Shown: positions 1 to 9,993, counted from the first letter of the stretch. The stretch: 64,000 nucleotides of DNA from Acinetobacter sp. ASP199 (GCF_022700675.1 NZ_CP062182.1:558001-622000), one strand, 5' to 3'. The notes: generated from the letters alone by a model not told the origin. Numbers and translations: made by a program.

Positions 1-183
1 ATATATTTAAAGTCAGAGAATAAGTTTACTAAGCCTATTTATCTTAATGATTTTGTTGATTATTACGTGGAGGTTGTCGACGTAATAAAAGAGAGAAAAA
101 AAGTTGTATTTGAAACTGGTGCATTTATAGACGGTAAGAAATGCATATCAGGTACAGCAGAGTTATATATTCCAGGTGAATAA
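1..183 (+). CDS. Hot-dog fold (MaoC-like) protein, C-terminal fragment
   Basis: An open frame runs in from the left edge and stops with TAA at 181-183, giving about 60 residues. The tail, with a YLNDFVDYYVEVVDV stretch, alternating beta-strand pattern and an ending GTAELYIPG, resembles the last strands of MaoC-like dehydratase or thioesterase hot-dog domains. It ends 7 bases before an FdtB-type aminotransferase gene, so the two are probably co-transcribed in the same sugar-modification cluster. A role in making or transferring an acyl group for an amino sugar is inference. The family call rests on a short fragment. Confidence 0.5.
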   Translation: MYLKSENKFTKPIYLNDFVDYYVEVVDVIKERKKVVFETGAFIDGKKCISGTAELYIPGE

Positions 184-190
184 TTGAATT

Positions 191-1306
191 ATGATTTCAT
201 TTTTAGATTTAAAGCAAATTAATCATCAGTACGCCGAAGAGCTAAAGGCTGCATGTAATCGTGTCATTGATTCTGGATGGTATATTGGTGGTCAAGAATT
301 AGAGAAATTTGAACAGAATTTTGCAGATTATTGTGAGACTAAATTTGCTATTGGTGTTGCCAATGGTTTAGATGCTCTAATTCTTACCTTACGAGCATGG
401 AAAGAGTTGGGCAAACTCAAAGATGGTGATGAAGTCATTGTGCCGGCGAATACCTATATCGCAAGTATTCTCGCAGTTACAGCCAATCATTTAATACCTG
501 TTTTGGTAGAGCCAGATGAAAATAGTTTTAATATTTCGATTGAAGCAATACGAGCAGCAATTACTCCAAAAACAAAAGTGATTTTACCTGTTCATTTATA
601 TGGACAATTAGCAAATATGTCTGCAATTATGCAAATTGCACAACAGCATAATTTGTTAGTATTAGAAGATTCAGCTCAGGCACATGGAGCTGAAGTTGAA
701 GGTAAAAAAGCGGGTAATTGGGGAGATGCAGCAGGTTTCAGTTTTTATCCAGGGAAGAACTTAGGTGCATTAGGTGATGCTGGTGCCATCACTACTAATG
801 ATGCAGAGTTAGCGCAAACTTTAAAAGCTTTGCGTAATTATGGATCCTATGAGAAATATAAAAACTTATTTGTAGGCGTAAATAGTCGTCTTGATGAAAT
901 TCAAGCAGCGATGCTTGACGTAAAATTAAAATATTTAGACGATGAAGTTCGCCGTCGTAGAGCTGTTGCAGCGCAATATATTGAAGGAATCGATAATCCT
1001 TTAATTTCACTACCATTGCAAAATATCAGTGCTGTGGAATATTCACAACATGTATGGCATCTTTTTGTCATTAAAAGTGAGAAAAGAGATCAGCTAAAAG
1101 AATATTTACAACAGGCAGGCATTCAAACACTCATACATTATCCAATTCCTCCGCACAAACAACAGGCATATTCTGGACTTAATTATTTAAGTTTCCCAAT
1201 TACTGAAAAAATTCATGAACAAGTCCTGAGTTTACCTATGGGACCTACTTTACAGGCTGATGAAGTACAGAAAATTATTGCAGTATGCAATACTTTTGAA
1301 GGATGA
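191..1306 (+). CDS. fdtB: DegT/DnrJ/EryC1/StrS-family sugar aminotransferase (FdtB/QdtB type)
   Basis: PLP-dependent aminotransferase of 371 residues, the usual family length. It probably converts a dTDP-3-keto-6-deoxyhexose to the 3-amino sugar (Fuc3N or Qui3N) for surface glycan. The N-terminal [15 protein letters not shown] opening and the [11 protein letters not shown] block are typical of the family. EDSAQAHGA carries the Asp (D160) that contacts the PLP ring nitrogen, and [12 protein letters not shown] carries the Schiff-base lysine K189. The next gene begins 4 bases after its stop. Which of the two epimeric sugars is made cannot be told from this gene alone, so the symbol is tentative. 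Confidence 0.82.
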   Translation: MISFLDLKQINHQYAEELKAACNRVIDSGWYIGGQELEKFEQNFADYCETKFAIGVANGLDALILTLRAWKELGKLKDGDEVIVPANTYIASILAVTANHLIPVLVEPDENSFNISIEAIRAAITPKTKVILPVHLYGQLANMSAIMQIAQQHNLLVLEDSAQAHGAEVEGKKAGNWGDAAGFSFYPGKNLGALGDAGAITTNDAELAQTLKALRNYGSYEKYKNLFVGVNSRLDEIQAAMLDVKLKYLDDEVRRRRAVAAQYIEGIDNPLISLPLQNISAVEYSQHVWHLFVIKSEKRDQLKEYLQQAGIQTLIHYPIPPHKQQAYSGLNYLSFPITEKIHEQVLSLPMGPTLQADEVQKIIAVCNTFEG

Positions 1307-1310
1307 GATA

Positions 1311-2168
1311 ATGAATACATCACTACCATTGGTGACAGTTGTTATTCCAAGTTATAATCATTCTAAATATATTCAACAAAGTATTCAGTCTGTTATTGAT
1401 CAGACTTATGCTCGCATTGAATTAATAGTCATTGATGATGGTTCGCAGGATGATTCTGTTGCGCGTATTGAGGTAATGCGACAGTTATGTGAGAAACGCT
1501 TTGAGCGATTTCTATTTATCACTCGTGAGAATAGAGGGCTGAGCAAAACTCTCAATCAAGGTATTGCTTTAGCTAATGGAGAATTTTTTAGTACAGTTGC
1601 TTCTGACGATATTATGCTGCCAGAAAAAACTACTATCCAAATTGAAGCAATTACTAAAAATACAAATATTGCTGCAATTTTTGGAGCGCATCAGCTTATC
1701 AATGATGATGGGGATGTTGTAAAAGTAAAAGAGAATGCGCGTTACCGTGAGTTCACATTTCAAGAAATCTTCTTTCATCAACATGATATTCCAGCTTCGT
1801 CCCAGCTCATTGACTTAAAGCTTCTAAAAGAAATAGGAGGTTATAATGAAAATACTAAAGTTGAAGATTGGGATTTATGGCTCAGACTCACTGAGCATGA
1901 TGCTAAATTAATTTATCTCCCTGAAATAATCGTTGGTTATCGAATGCATGAGACGAATCTTAGTAGAGATAAATCACTCATGTTTGAGGAAGTATTTAAA
2001 ATTTTGCAACAATATAAGGATAAGAAAGGATATCCTTATGCAGAATATAAAGTGTATAAATTTTATAAAATACGGCCTGCCAAGGAGAAGAGTTATATAA
2101 ACTATCTTCTGTTAAGAATTAAATACTCTATAAGTTATTTAATTAAATCTATTTGCGAAAAAAAATAA
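1311..2168 (+). CDS. Glycosyltransferase family 2
   Basis: A GT-A fold transferase of 285 residues. It opens with PLVTVVIPSYNHSKYI, followed by VIDDGSQDDS (nucleotide-sugar binding), VASDDIMLPEKT (metal-binding acidic pair) and EDWDLWLRL near residue 200, the ED motif of inverting GT2 enzymes. I chose ATG 1311 rather than an in-frame start at 1260: 1260 lies inside the aminotransferase gene, while GGATGA stands just upstream of 1311. No membrane segment is obvious, so it should act at the cytoplasmic face on an oligosaccharide acceptor. Donor and linkage cannot be predicted. Confidence 0.85.
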   Translation: MNTSLPLVTVVIPSYNHSKYIQQSIQSVIDQTYARIELIVIDDGSQDDSVARIEVMRQLCEKRFERFLFITRENRGLSKTLNQGIALANGEFFSTVASDDIMLPEKTTIQIEAITKNTNIAAIFGAHQLINDDGDVVKVKENARYREFTFQEIFFHQHDIPASSQLIDLKLLKEIGGYNENTKVEDWDLWLRLTEHDAKLIYLPEIIVGYRMHETNLSRDKSLMFEEVFKILQQYKDKKGYPYAEYKVYKFYKIRPAKEKSYINYLLLRIKYSISYLIKSICEKK

Positions 2169-2184
2169 GTCGGATCAATTTCTC

Positions 2185-3402
2185 ATGATTAGACAAATTT
2201 TATTGAATTATGCAGCATCGAAAGATTTTAACTTATCAGGCTTTTTTGTAACTTTACTCAAGTTGAAAAAAATTTATATTAAAAAAATTGTTTGGTTAGA
2301 TCAATTGCCCAACGATAACCTACAGATGCTAGCAGGCGATGAGAGGTGTGTGAGTTATTCTCCTCAATTGCCTGAACAGCAAGAGTTATTTAAATTTACT
2401 GAAAAATCGATACAATTATATAAATTTGATCATGTTTTAATTAATATTACTTCATCTTGTATATTATTACGAGCCAACAACAAGATGATTGTCGAGCGAG
2501 TAGAAGAAGCACCTATAGAATACTCAGATTATTCTGCAGGTTTTGTTAAAAAGCATAATTCTGATACAGCCTTGGTAAGGTTAAATCAAAAAAGAATTAA
2601 AATGAATAACGTTCTTTACCTAGGGGGAAACGGTTGTTTTAACTATTATCATTGGCTTATTGAGATTATCCCTAAACTTTTATATCTCAACAATGATATT
2701 CTTGCTGAGTATCAAATAGACAGTATTCTATGTGATATATCTGCTCAAAGAATAGAATCTTTTGGAAAGATATTAAATATAATTTTGACAGAGAAAGGTA
2801 TTGATCTTCCAATCAAATATGTAAATAGAAAAAATGATATTGAATTACAACGTATACTTTATGTTAATAATTTTAATAACCTAGTTTTTAATAGTAAGAT
2901 TCGTTTATCTGGTGTCGAATACTCTCATTTTTATATTAATAGTTTAAAAAAACTTAGAAAAATTCTTATTAATGCAGTGAATAAAAAAGACTTGGGTTAT
3001 AAAAAAATATTTTTGGCTCGAAAAGAGAGTCAAGTACGTTTTTATAATCAAGCTGAGGTGCTAAGTTATTTTATCTCTCAGGGATTTAAACCTGTTTATC
3101 TAGAAGAATATTCATTTGAGGAACAAATTTCATTATTTACGCATGCTGACTTTATCGTAGGACCGAGTGGTGCTGCATGGTCAAATATCATTTTCTGCAA
3201 AGAAGGGTGTCAAGGAATGAGTTGGTTACCTGAGCGCTTATCAGAGTTTTCAGCTTTTTCTTCACTGGCAAAAATTTTTGGCTGTGATTTAAAATTTATT
3301 TTGACTGATCAATCTGAGAACAAACAAGATATTCATTCGAATTATGTGATTAATATAAATAAACTTATTGAGCTCTATACACAGATGACAACTGTAAATT
3401 GA
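2185..3402 (+). CDS. Glycosyltransferase family 61 (DUF563) protein
   Basis: A protein of 405 residues. The family signatures visible are NYYHWLIE (153-160), KIFLARKES in the second half and GPSGAAWSN (326-334), as in GT61/DUF563 enzymes that act on LPS or capsule sugars. It follows the GT2 gene by 16 bases and is the last gene of the left-hand cluster. The coding is strongly AT-rich, more so than the housekeeping genes to its right, as is common in exchangeable glycan loci. The sugar transferred is unknown. Confidence 0.78.
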   Translation: MIRQILLNYAASKDFNLSGFFVTLLKLKKIYIKKIVWLDQLPNDNLQMLAGDERCVSYSPQLPEQQELFKFTEKSIQLYKFDHVLINITSSCILLRANNKMIVERVEEAPIEYSDYSAGFVKKHNSDTALVRLNQKRIKMNNVLYLGGNGCFNYYHWLIEIIPKLLYLNNDILAEYQIDSILCDISAQRIESFGKILNIILTEKGIDLPIKYVNRKNDIELQRILYVNNFNNLVFNSKIRLSGVEYSHFYINSLKKLRKILINAVNKKDLGYKKIFLARKESQVRFYNQAEVLSYFISQGFKPVYLEEYSFEEQISLFTHADFIVGPSGAAWSNIIFCKEGCQGMSWLPERLSEFSAFSSLAKIFGCDLKFILTDQSENKQDIHSNYVININKLIELYTQMTTVN

Positions 3403-3412
3403 AGTTTAAAAT

Positions 3413-3640
3413 TTATTCTTTGTCAGGATTCCCTTTTAATACCATATAAATCAAACCAACAAAAATCAGGAAAGCACCAATAATGCTACTTAAGCAGAAG
3501 TAGACAATACGGTCATTGGTATCTAAGGAGAACAGATTGTTGGCAAGGATATAGCGCATAAATAGCCATTGAACGACTGAAAACACAATTAGCATGATGC
3601 CACGATTACGGACAGCAGGACGCATCGCCATGGGAGACAA
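3413..3640 (-). CDS. Small two-helix membrane protein, unknown function
   Basis: A protein of 75 residues with two hydrophobic helices, about residues 14-33 (GIMLIVFSVVQWLFMRYILA) and 45-68, joined by a short polar loop. It converges with the GT61 gene; the stops are 11 bases apart. Alternative starts exist at M4 and M6. I recognise no named family. The position between the glycan locus and an acyltransferase suggests an envelope setting but gives no function. Confidence 0.6.
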   Translation of the reverse strand: MSPMAMRPAVRNRGIMLIVFSVVQWLFMRYILANNLFSLDTNDRIVYFCLSSIIGAFLIFVGLIYMVLKGNPDKE

Positions 3641-3748
3641 TCCCTATCTTAAAAGAACGTTAAGATTATGCCATTTTTAGGGCGGAATCTCAATTTAATC
3701 TATTTTCCAGAATTAAGAGTTAGCTAACAAATGCTTATGAAATTTGAT

Positions 3749-4615
3749 TTAAGCTTTATAGGGGTTGCGATTACCAAAACAGTTTCTAAAGCGTTTATAA
3801 GACCAAATATACTGTGCCGGTACTACTGCAATCATCTGTTCCATATGTTGATTCAGGCAGAGTACGCTAGTTTGTATATCTTTAGATATAATATCCTTTG
3901 ATACAGCACTACAGTGAATATCAAAATGACCAGCACGCTTGGTTCGAAGGCAGCTTACACCTACAACATTGCATTGTGTTTTTTGAGCTAGCTTAGGAAC
4001 AATGGTTCCTGAGAGAACATTTTGCTTAAAAAAATCTGCATAGATGCCCCCCGAAGGCTTAGGAAGATGATCTGGCAAAATAACAGTGAGGCCACCTTGT
4101 TTTAAATGTTTAAATATTGCTCTTATCCCAATTTCATCTGCAGGGACTAAAATTGCATTTGTTTTTTGGCGAGCCTCCAAAATATAACGATTGATAGTTT
4201 TATTTCTATTCGGCTTATACATAATCATGGGTTGTGTTTGTGTGCAAAGCCACGCATTAAGTAATTCCCAGCTTCCCAAATGTGGCACAATAACAATGAT
4301 GCCTTTTTTCTCATTGATAGCATTATTGAAATGCTCAATTCCATGAATTTTATTGATACGTGAAAGAGCGTAATCAATAGGCATTCCCCAAAACTTAATG
4401 CATTCTAAATAACTTAAACATTGGCTTTGAATGCTTTCTCGAATGATTTTTTTCTGTTGTTTTGGATTCAGTTCAGGATAAACCAGTTGGATATTAATCT
4501 GTGTTATACGATGAATAGATGAGTTGGTTTGATATAGAAGCCAAGCAACCAGGTACCCAAGCGATTGTAATATGCGTAAAGGTAATAGAGCTAAAAAAGT
4601 TAATAGAAAATACAT
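3749..4615 (-). CDS. LpxL/HtrB-like lysophospholipid or lipid A acyltransferase
   Basis: Inner-membrane acyltransferase of the LpxL/LpxM superfamily, 288 residues. A hydrophobic N-terminal helix starts MYFLLTFLALLPLRIL. The catalytic H-x4-E motif is HLGSWE, followed by a YKPNRN block and a VLPDHLPKPSGG block typical of late acyltransferases. A TTG start at 4642 would add nine residues, but it has no ribosome-binding site; the ATG at 4615 follows AAGAG and begins exactly at the membrane helix. Likely substrate is lipid A or another lysolipid, using acyl-ACP or acyl-CoA (inference). Acinetobacter has several paralogues, so I give no symbol. Confidence 0.75.
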   Translation of the reverse strand: MYFLLTFLALLPLRILQSLGYLVAWLLYQTNSSIHRITQINIQLVYPELNPKQQKKIIRESIQSQCLSYLECIKFWGMPIDYALSRINKIHGIEHFNNAINEKKGIIVIVPHLGSWELLNAWLCTQTQPMIMYKPNRNKTINRYILEARQKTNAILVPADEIGIRAIFKHLKQGGLTVILPDHLPKPSGGIYADFFKQNVLSGTIVPKLAQKTQCNVVGVSCLRTKRAGHFDIHCSAVSKDIISKDIQTSVLCLNQHMEQMIAVVPAQYIWSYKRFRNCFGNRNPYKA

Positions 4616-4844
4616 GTTAAAGAAGACTCTTTTGTTAGGCAATTTTGTTAGTAAAAATTATATAAGTGCCTAAAAATCTAAGAGATTATCAAAAATAGCA
4701 AAGCAACTTAATGGCTAAATAAAATAAGGTGAAATAATTAGCTTAGGAAAATTCATCTATATTTTCATATTGAAATGATAATATTTTTTATGCTCAAAGC
4801 TTTGGCTAAAACTATCAAAAAATGAATTGCTAAAATCGCGATAA

Positions 4845-4871
4845 AAAAGCCCTGCACAGAGCAGGGCTTTT
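4845..4871 (-). terminator. Intrinsic terminator of aspS
   Basis: Stem AAAAGCCCTGC / GCAGGGCTTTT (4845-4855 and 4861-4871) with loop ACAGA, just after the aspS stop, with a U-tract on the minus strand. Confidence 0.88.
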
Positions 4872-4889
4872 CACATCAGTCGCTAAAAA

Positions 4890-6674
4890 TTATTTTGCTT
4901 CTTCAGCTTTTGGTTTTTCGCGTAAACGAATACCAAGGTCACGCAATTGAGTTGATTCAACTGGCGCTGGAGCTTGAGTCAATGGACATTCAGCAGTTTT
5001 GGTTTTCGGGAAAGCAATTACGTCACGGATTGAAGATGCACCTGTCATCAACATTACCAGACGATCAAGACCGAATGCCAAACCACCGTGAGGAGGCGCA
5101 CCGAATTTCAACGCATTTAACAAGAAGCTGAATTTCTCTTCTGCTTCTTCTTCACCAATACCAAGCGCTTCAAAGATCGCTTTTTGCATTTCTAGGTTAT
5201 AAATACGAAGTGAACCACCACCAATTTCAGTACCGTTCAATACCATATCATAAGCAACTGAAAGCGCAGCACCTGGATTGTTCTTCACTTCTTCCACGCT
5301 TGATTTTGGTAGCGTGAATGGGTGGTGAACAGACGTCCATTTACCATCATCAGTTTCTTCGAACATTGGGAAGTCAACCACCCAAAGCGGTGCCCACTCA
5401 CAAGTTGCAAGCTTCATGTCATGACCGATTTTTACACGAAGTGCACCCATCGCATCATTTACAACTTTTGCTTTGTCCGCACCAAAGAATACGATGTCGC
5501 CATTTTCAGCGCCAACACGTTTCAACAAATCAAGCACGATTGGCTCGATGAATTTAACGATTGGAGACTGAAGACCTTCAATGCCTTTTTCAAGTTCGTT
5601 GACTTTGATATACGCCAAACCTTTCGCGCCATAGATGCCTACAAATTTAGTGTATTCATCAATCTGGCTACGTGGTAATGAACCTGCACCCGGTACGCGA
5701 AGCGCAACGATACGGCCTTTAGGATCTTTAGCAGGACCTGCGAATACTTTGAACTCAACGTCTTGCATCATGTCTGCAACGTCAACCAGTTTCAAAGGAA
5801 TACGCATATCCGGTTTATCAGATGCATAGTCACGCATGGCATCTGCATAAGTCATACGTGGGAATTTGTCGAATTCAACGTTTAGAAGTTCTTTGAACAT
5901 CTTCACGGTTAATGTTTCCATCAAATCCATGATGTCATCGTCACTCATGAACGATGTTTCAACGTCGATCTGGGTGAATTCAGGCTGACGGTCTGCACGC
6001 AAGTCTTCATCACGGAAACATTTGGCGATTTGGTAGTAACGATCAATACCACCCACCATCAACAACTGTTTAAATAGCTGTGGAGATTGTGGAAGTGCAT
6101 AGAAGCTACCATTTGATACACGGCTAGGTACTAAATAGTCACGTGCACCTTCAGGAGTCGCGCGAGTTAAGATCGGAGTTTCAACGTCTAGGAAACCATT
6201 TTCTTCGAAGTAGTTACGAATCAGGTTAGTCAGTTTAGAACGGAAACGTAAACGGTCTAACATTTCAGGGCGACGGATGTCCAGGAAACGGTACTTTAAA
6301 CGTACTTCTTCAGAAATGTTGGTATTTTCGTCATTCAATGGGAATGGCGGAGTTTCAGAAGCAGCAAGAACTTCGATTTCTTTACCAAGAACTTCGATTT
6401 GACCGCTGGTGATATTTGCGTTTTCAGTCCCTGCATAACGACGACGTACGCGGCCTGTAATTTTTAATACAAATTCTGAACGTGATTTGTCGGCAGTTGC
6501 GAATGCTTCAGGAGTATCTGGGTCAATAACCACTTGAACAAGACCGTCACGGTCACGCATGTCAAGGAAGATTACACCACCGTGGTCACGGCGACGGTGA
6601 ACCCAACCGCATAATGTTACGGTTTGGTCAATTTGAGCTTCGGTTAATGAACCGCAGTAATGAGTTCGCATCAT
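4890..6674 (-). CDS. aspS: Aspartate--tRNA ligase (aspartyl-tRNA synthetase)
   Basis: Class II aminoacyl-tRNA synthetase of 594 residues, the bacterial AspRS length. An N-terminal OB-fold anticodon-binding domain ([20 protein letters not shown]) is followed by class II motif 2 ([16 protein letters not shown]) and motif 3 ([12 protein letters not shown]), with the bacterial GAD insertion between them. It charges tRNA-Asp; whether it is discriminating or also charges tRNA-Asn was not judged. Two adjacent ATGs (6674 and 6671) are possible starts. In A. baumannii aspS flanks the outer-core locus, which matches the glycan genes to its left. Confidence 0.97.
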   Translation of the reverse strand: MMRTHYCGSLTEAQIDQTVTLCGWVHRRRDHGGVIFLDMRDRDGLVQVVIDPDTPEAFATADKSRSEFVLKITGRVRRRYAGTENANITSGQIEVLGKEIEVLAASETPPFPLNDENTNISEEVRLKYRFLDIRRPEMLDRLRFRSKLTNLIRNYFEENGFLDVETPILTRATPEGARDYLVPSRVSNGSFYALPQSPQLFKQLLMVGGIDRYYQIAKCFRDEDLRADRQPEFTQIDVETSFMSDDDIMDLMETLTVKMFKELLNVEFDKFPRMTYADAMRDYASDKPDMRIPLKLVDVADMMQDVEFKVFAGPAKDPKGRIVALRVPGAGSLPRSQIDEYTKFVGIYGAKGLAYIKVNELEKGIEGLQSPIVKFIEPIVLDLLKRVGAENGDIVFFGADKAKVVNDAMGALRVKIGHDMKLATCEWAPLWVVDFPMFEETDDGKWTSVHHPFTLPKSSVEEVKNNPGAALSVAYDMVLNGTEIGGGSLRIYNLEMQKAIFEALGIGEEEAEEKFSFLLNALKFGAPPHGGLAFGLDRLVMLMTGASSIRDVIAFPKTKTAECPLTQAPAPVESTQLRDLGIRLREKPKAEEAK

Positions 6675-6836
6675 AGCGTTAAAAATCCAACTATATGGTT
6701 TAAGGTCAGCGAATACGTAAACAGCGTACCGCTTTTCGTAAAGGTAGGATTATGCCTCTTTGGGCATATAGTCACAAGAACCTGGGTCAAAAACAATATT
6801 ATTTTAAAGTGAATAGACGAAAAGCCAGCGCTTTAT

Positions 6837-7601
6837 CTAACCCATCCTGCGACCTCTGTCTAAAAATAAAAACAGTAAACAGCCTAGGCTGAATGTGATT
6901 AGGAAGCCCTGACTAAATTCATTAATAGATCGTCCAGTAAAATAGTAGAGATCTGATTGCCAGACGTCTGTAGGAATATAGCGTGCATAATCCCAGACTG
7001 AAAACAGAGCGGTTAATATAGAAAAGAAAAATAAGCCTCCGGCAAATGATTTGATTTTCAGACTGACTGCGAGATATTGGCGATGCTTTTTATAGTAGTG
7101 CACACTCATCCACAGCATAAACGGCAAAACAATCACGGACGTACCGATCTGTAAAATCCGGTGCAGCGGATAACTTTGTCCAAATAACTGAAACTGTTGC
7201 GCTAAGATTTCATGGAAGGCAAAAGTCCGAAAATCGACGTGGGTCAGACCATCCCAGATTAAATGAGTGGCTGTGCCGATGATCAGTGCCAGACACATCG
7301 CCAAGATAAATCTTATAACTGAAAGTATATTGTGAATCTTTAAATCATGCTGAATGCCGATGAAACGGTAAATTACTGGCCGGTAAACCAGATACCAGAT
7401 GCTACAGAAAGCCAGCCCAATCCAGAGGTCTGGATGAATCAGCGAAGACCATAAATGCGTGATATTTGAATTGCTCGAAGTAAAGAGTCGATGTAAATCG
7501 GGCACCATACAGCCAATCGCCATCGCAGCAATCGGTAGCCGATTACCGCTTAAACGTGAAATAGGTGGAGCAAGCACAGCATGCGATAAGGTAAAGGGCA
7601 T
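6837..7601 (-). CDS. DUF4184 family membrane protein
   Basis: A protein of 254 residues opening MPFTLSHAVLAPPI with a downstream GCMVPDLHRL, the N-terminal signature of DUF4184. Its conserved His/Asp residues resemble those of membrane-bound metal-dependent hydrolases. At least five hydrophobic segments follow (LWIGLAFCSIWYLVY, FILAMCLALIIGT, IVLPFMLWMSV, GGLFFFSILTALF and the C-terminal LITFSLGCLLFLFL), with a conserved-looking HLIWDGLTH between the second and third. It is divergent from the znuD gene across 141 bases that contain a Zur box. No function is established. Confidence 0.75.
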   Translation of the reverse strand: MPFTLSHAVLAPPISRLSGNRLPIAAMAIGCMVPDLHRLFTSSNSNITHLWSSLIHPDLWIGLAFCSIWYLVYRPVIYRFIGIQHDLKIHNILSVIRFILAMCLALIIGTATHLIWDGLTHVDFRTFAFHEILAQQFQLFGQSYPLHRILQIGTSVIVLPFMLWMSVHYYKKHRQYLAVSLKIKSFAGGLFFFSILTALFSVWDYARYIPTDVWQSDLYYFTGRSINEFSQGFLITFSLGCLLFLFLDRGRRMG

Positions 7602-7678
7602 AAAAATAATGTTTTAATGTAATAAAAAAATATTCAAAAAGCATTCTAATAAAATATATCACTGGTTATCGTAAACGA

Positions 7679-7706
7679 TTGCAAAAATAATGAAATGTTA
7701 TATTAT
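7679..7706 (+). promoter_or_regulatory. Candidate sigma-70 promoter of znuD
   Basis: TTGCAA (7679-7684) and TATTAT (7701-7706) are separated by 16 bases, and the -10 lies inside the Zur palindrome. This geometry would let zinc-loaded Zur block RNA polymerase. Confidence 0.55.
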
Positions 7707-7712
7707 AACATT
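7694..7712. promoter_or_regulatory. Zur box
   Basis: A perfect inverted repeat, AATGTTATA and TATAACATT around a central T, inside a GAAATGTTATA context. It matches the gammaproteobacterial and Acinetobacter Zur operator, and lies about 30 bases before a zinc-receptor-like gene. Confidence 0.85.
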
Positions 7713-7742
7713 ATTCTATTTTAGTCATTTTGAGCTTGGGTC

Positions 7743-9887
7743 ATGTCTTTTCATAAGAATTTAATAACACTCTCTATTTTTGCGGTTATTACGCCATCAG
7801 CATTCGCACAACAAGAAGAAGCGACAGTAGCTGTACAAACGCTGGAAACCATCCAGGTTCAGGCCCATCCATTGATACAAACCGCAGCAGATTTTGCGGT
7901 TGCAGATCAGGTCGTGAATCAGAAAGCGTTGTCTGAACGTGCTACCACCATTGGTGATGCCTTGGCAGATGAATTGGGTGTCTATTCAAATCAGTTTGGT
8001 ACAGGTGCAAGTCGTCCGGTCATTCGAGGTCAGGATGGCCCACGTGTGAAAGTGTTGCAGCATGCTTCAGAAACTGCTGATGTTTCGACCTTGTCTCCGG
8101 ATCATGCTGTCACCGTTGATCCGATTCTGGCGAAACAGGTAGAAGTGATTCGCGGTCCATCTACATTACTTTACGGTGCCGGTACAGTCGGTGGGTTGGT
8201 GAATGTCACCGATCAAAAAATTCCGACCCAAATGCCGGCAGATGGTCTGGAAGGTACAGTCGGCCTGCGTTATAACTCAGGTAGTGACGAAAAACTGGCA
8301 AGTGCTGGTGTGACAGCGGGTATTGGTGAAAACTTTGCTCTACGTGTAGAAGGTTCAAAACGTAAAGCTAATAACTATATTGCTCATGCAGGTTATTTCA
8401 CAGAACATTCTCATCATGAAGAAGATGAAAATGGAAATGAAATTGAAGAAATTCATCGTGAAAAAGCCCGCCGTGTAGATAATACCTTTGCAGAAGGACA
8501 AACAGTCAATATTGGTGGATCATGGATTCATGATCGTGGTTTTGTTGGTCTATCTTATAGCAACCGTCAAGACCAATATGGTTTGCCAGGGCATAGTCAT
8601 GAATATCATGACTGTCATCCACATGGTAATGAATTGCACTGTGGCGGACATGGCCCAGCACCGCAACCAGATCCAAATGCAGTTGAAGAAGAACACGCAC
8701 ATGGTGGTCCATGGGTTGATCTGGAATCACATCGTTATGATATGCGCACTGAGTTAAATAACCCATTTGCCGGTTTTGACAAGTTGCGTGCCCATGCCAG
8801 CTTTACTGACTATGAGCACGATGAACTGGAAGAAAATGAAGTCATTAGTAACTTTAAAAGTAAAGGTTATGATGCTCGTTTAGAACTTGTGCATAAACCA
8901 GTCGCTGGTTGGGAAGGGGTCATTGGTACTCAATATAGCCAGCAAAAAATTAATCTTGCCGGTGGTACAGAGGAACATGAGGGCCATTCCCATAGTAGTG
9001 TTCTGATGGCAGATACCAAAACTGAAAAATATAGTTTATTTGGTCTTGAGCACAAACAGATCGGGGATGTGCATGTTGAACTCGGTGCACGAGTAGAACA
9101 TCAAAAAATTGATGTGGATTCAACTCAAAAAAATTACTCAGATACCGGTGTTTCAGGTTCAGCAGCAGCCAATTGGGAATTTGCGCCAAACTATAAGCTT
9201 TCTGTGGTTGGCTCGCATCAGCAACGTTTGCCTTTGGCGCAAGAACTTTATGCAGATGGGGTTCACTTTGCCACCAATACTTATGAGCGTGGGAATCAGG
9301 ATTTAGATGTTGAGAAATCAAATAATCTTGAATTAGGTCTGCATTATGAAGGCGATAAGCTAGACTATCATGTGCATGTCTATCACAACTGGTTTGATAA
9401 CTACATTTATGGTTCAACGACTGATAGTGAAGGTGACTTCCGCTTGGTCGACTATACACAAGACAAAGCTCGATTCTATGGTACGGAAGCACAAGCTGGT
9501 TATCAGATCAATGACATGTATAAGCTCAGTGTCTTTGGTGACTATGTGCGCGGTAAAATCGAAGGCGAGAATGCCCCACGTGTACCGGCAGGTCGCTTAG
9601 GCACCAAAGTCGAAGCAGACTTTGCCGATGGCTGGTCAGGTCTGGCTGAGTATTATCATGTCTTTAATCAGGACAAGATCGCCAGTTATGAAGATGAAAC
9701 CCAAGGCTACAATATGGTTAATCTTGGCCTAAGCTATGCCAATACGATTGCCGATAAAAATGCTTATCGGGTGTATTTCAAAGCCAATAACTTGCTGGAT
9801 GATCAGGTCTATTCTCATACCTCTTTCCTGTCAAATATTCCGCAGGTCGGGCGTAACTTTACTGTTGGCGTACAGTATGATTTCTAA
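7743..9887 (+). CDS. znuD: ZnuD-like TonB-dependent outer-membrane zinc receptor
   Basis: Outer-membrane receptor of 714 residues. A signal peptide ends near PSAFA-QQ. A plug domain contains PVIRGQDGPRVKVL and VEVIRGPSTLLYGAG, and a 22-strand barrel ends in VGVQYDF with terminal Phe. Three histidine-rich loops are visible: around 222-240 (HSHHEED), 284-320 (repeated His with two Cys in DCHPHG and LHCGGH) and 412-417 (HEGHSH). Such loops are known for zinc capture in ZnuD of Neisseria and Acinetobacter. The Zur box upstream implies induction under zinc starvation. Uptake needs TonB-ExbBD, which is not in this window. Zinc as substrate is a strong inference. Confidence 0.9.
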   Translation: MSFHKNLITLSIFAVITPSAFAQQEEATVAVQTLETIQVQAHPLIQTAADFAVADQVVNQKALSERATTIGDALADELGVYSNQFGTGASRPVIRGQDGPRVKVLQHASETADVSTLSPDHAVTVDPILAKQVEVIRGPSTLLYGAGTVGGLVNVTDQKIPTQMPADGLEGTVGLRYNSGSDEKLASAGVTAGIGENFALRVEGSKRKANNYIAHAGYFTEHSHHEEDENGNEIEEIHREKARRVDNTFAEGQTVNIGGSWIHDRGFVGLSYSNRQDQYGLPGHSHEYHDCHPHGNELHCGGHGPAPQPDPNAVEEEHAHGGPWVDLESHRYDMRTELNNPFAGFDKLRAHASFTDYEHDELEENEVISNFKSKGYDARLELVHKPVAGWEGVIGTQYSQQKINLAGGTEEHEGHSHSSVLMADTKTEKYSLFGLEHKQIGDVHVELGARVEHQKIDVDSTQKNYSDTGVSGSAAANWEFAPNYKLSVVGSHQQRLPLAQELYADGVHFATNTYERGNQDLDVEKSNNLELGLHYEGDKLDYHVHVYHNWFDNYIYGSTTDSEGDFRLVDYTQDKARFYGTEAQAGYQINDMYKLSVFGDYVRGKIEGENAPRVPAGRLGTKVEADFADGWSGLAEYYHVFNQDKIASYEDETQGYNMVNLGLSYANTIADKNAYRVYFKANNLLDDQVYSHTSFLSNIPQVGRNFTVGVQYDF

Positions 9888-9956
9888 TAAGCTAGATGAA
9901 ATAATCGACTAAATCAAATAGATGTCACTGAAATCTACTTGAAAAATCATAAGATT

Positions 9957-9990
9957 AAACCTAGCCTGAGCCTATTGGGTTAGGTTTTTT
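9957..9990 (+). terminator. Intrinsic terminator after znuD
   Basis: Stem AAACCTAGCC (9957-9966) with GGGTTAGGTTT, loop about 10 bases, then six T ending at 9990. The T-run stands 3 bases before the next start codon, so the hairpin also occupies the ribosome-binding region of the following gene. Confidence 0.7.
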
Positions 9991-9993
9991 CTT

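Noticed and set aside
5322..5678. 118-codon frame antisense to aspS
   Set aside because: Fully inside a conserved essential gene; composition is that of a reverse-frame shadow.
8950..9492. 180-codon antisense frame, His-rich, inside znuD
   Set aside because: It mirrors the codon bias and His-rich repeats of znuD, has no ribosome-binding site and no recognisable domain.
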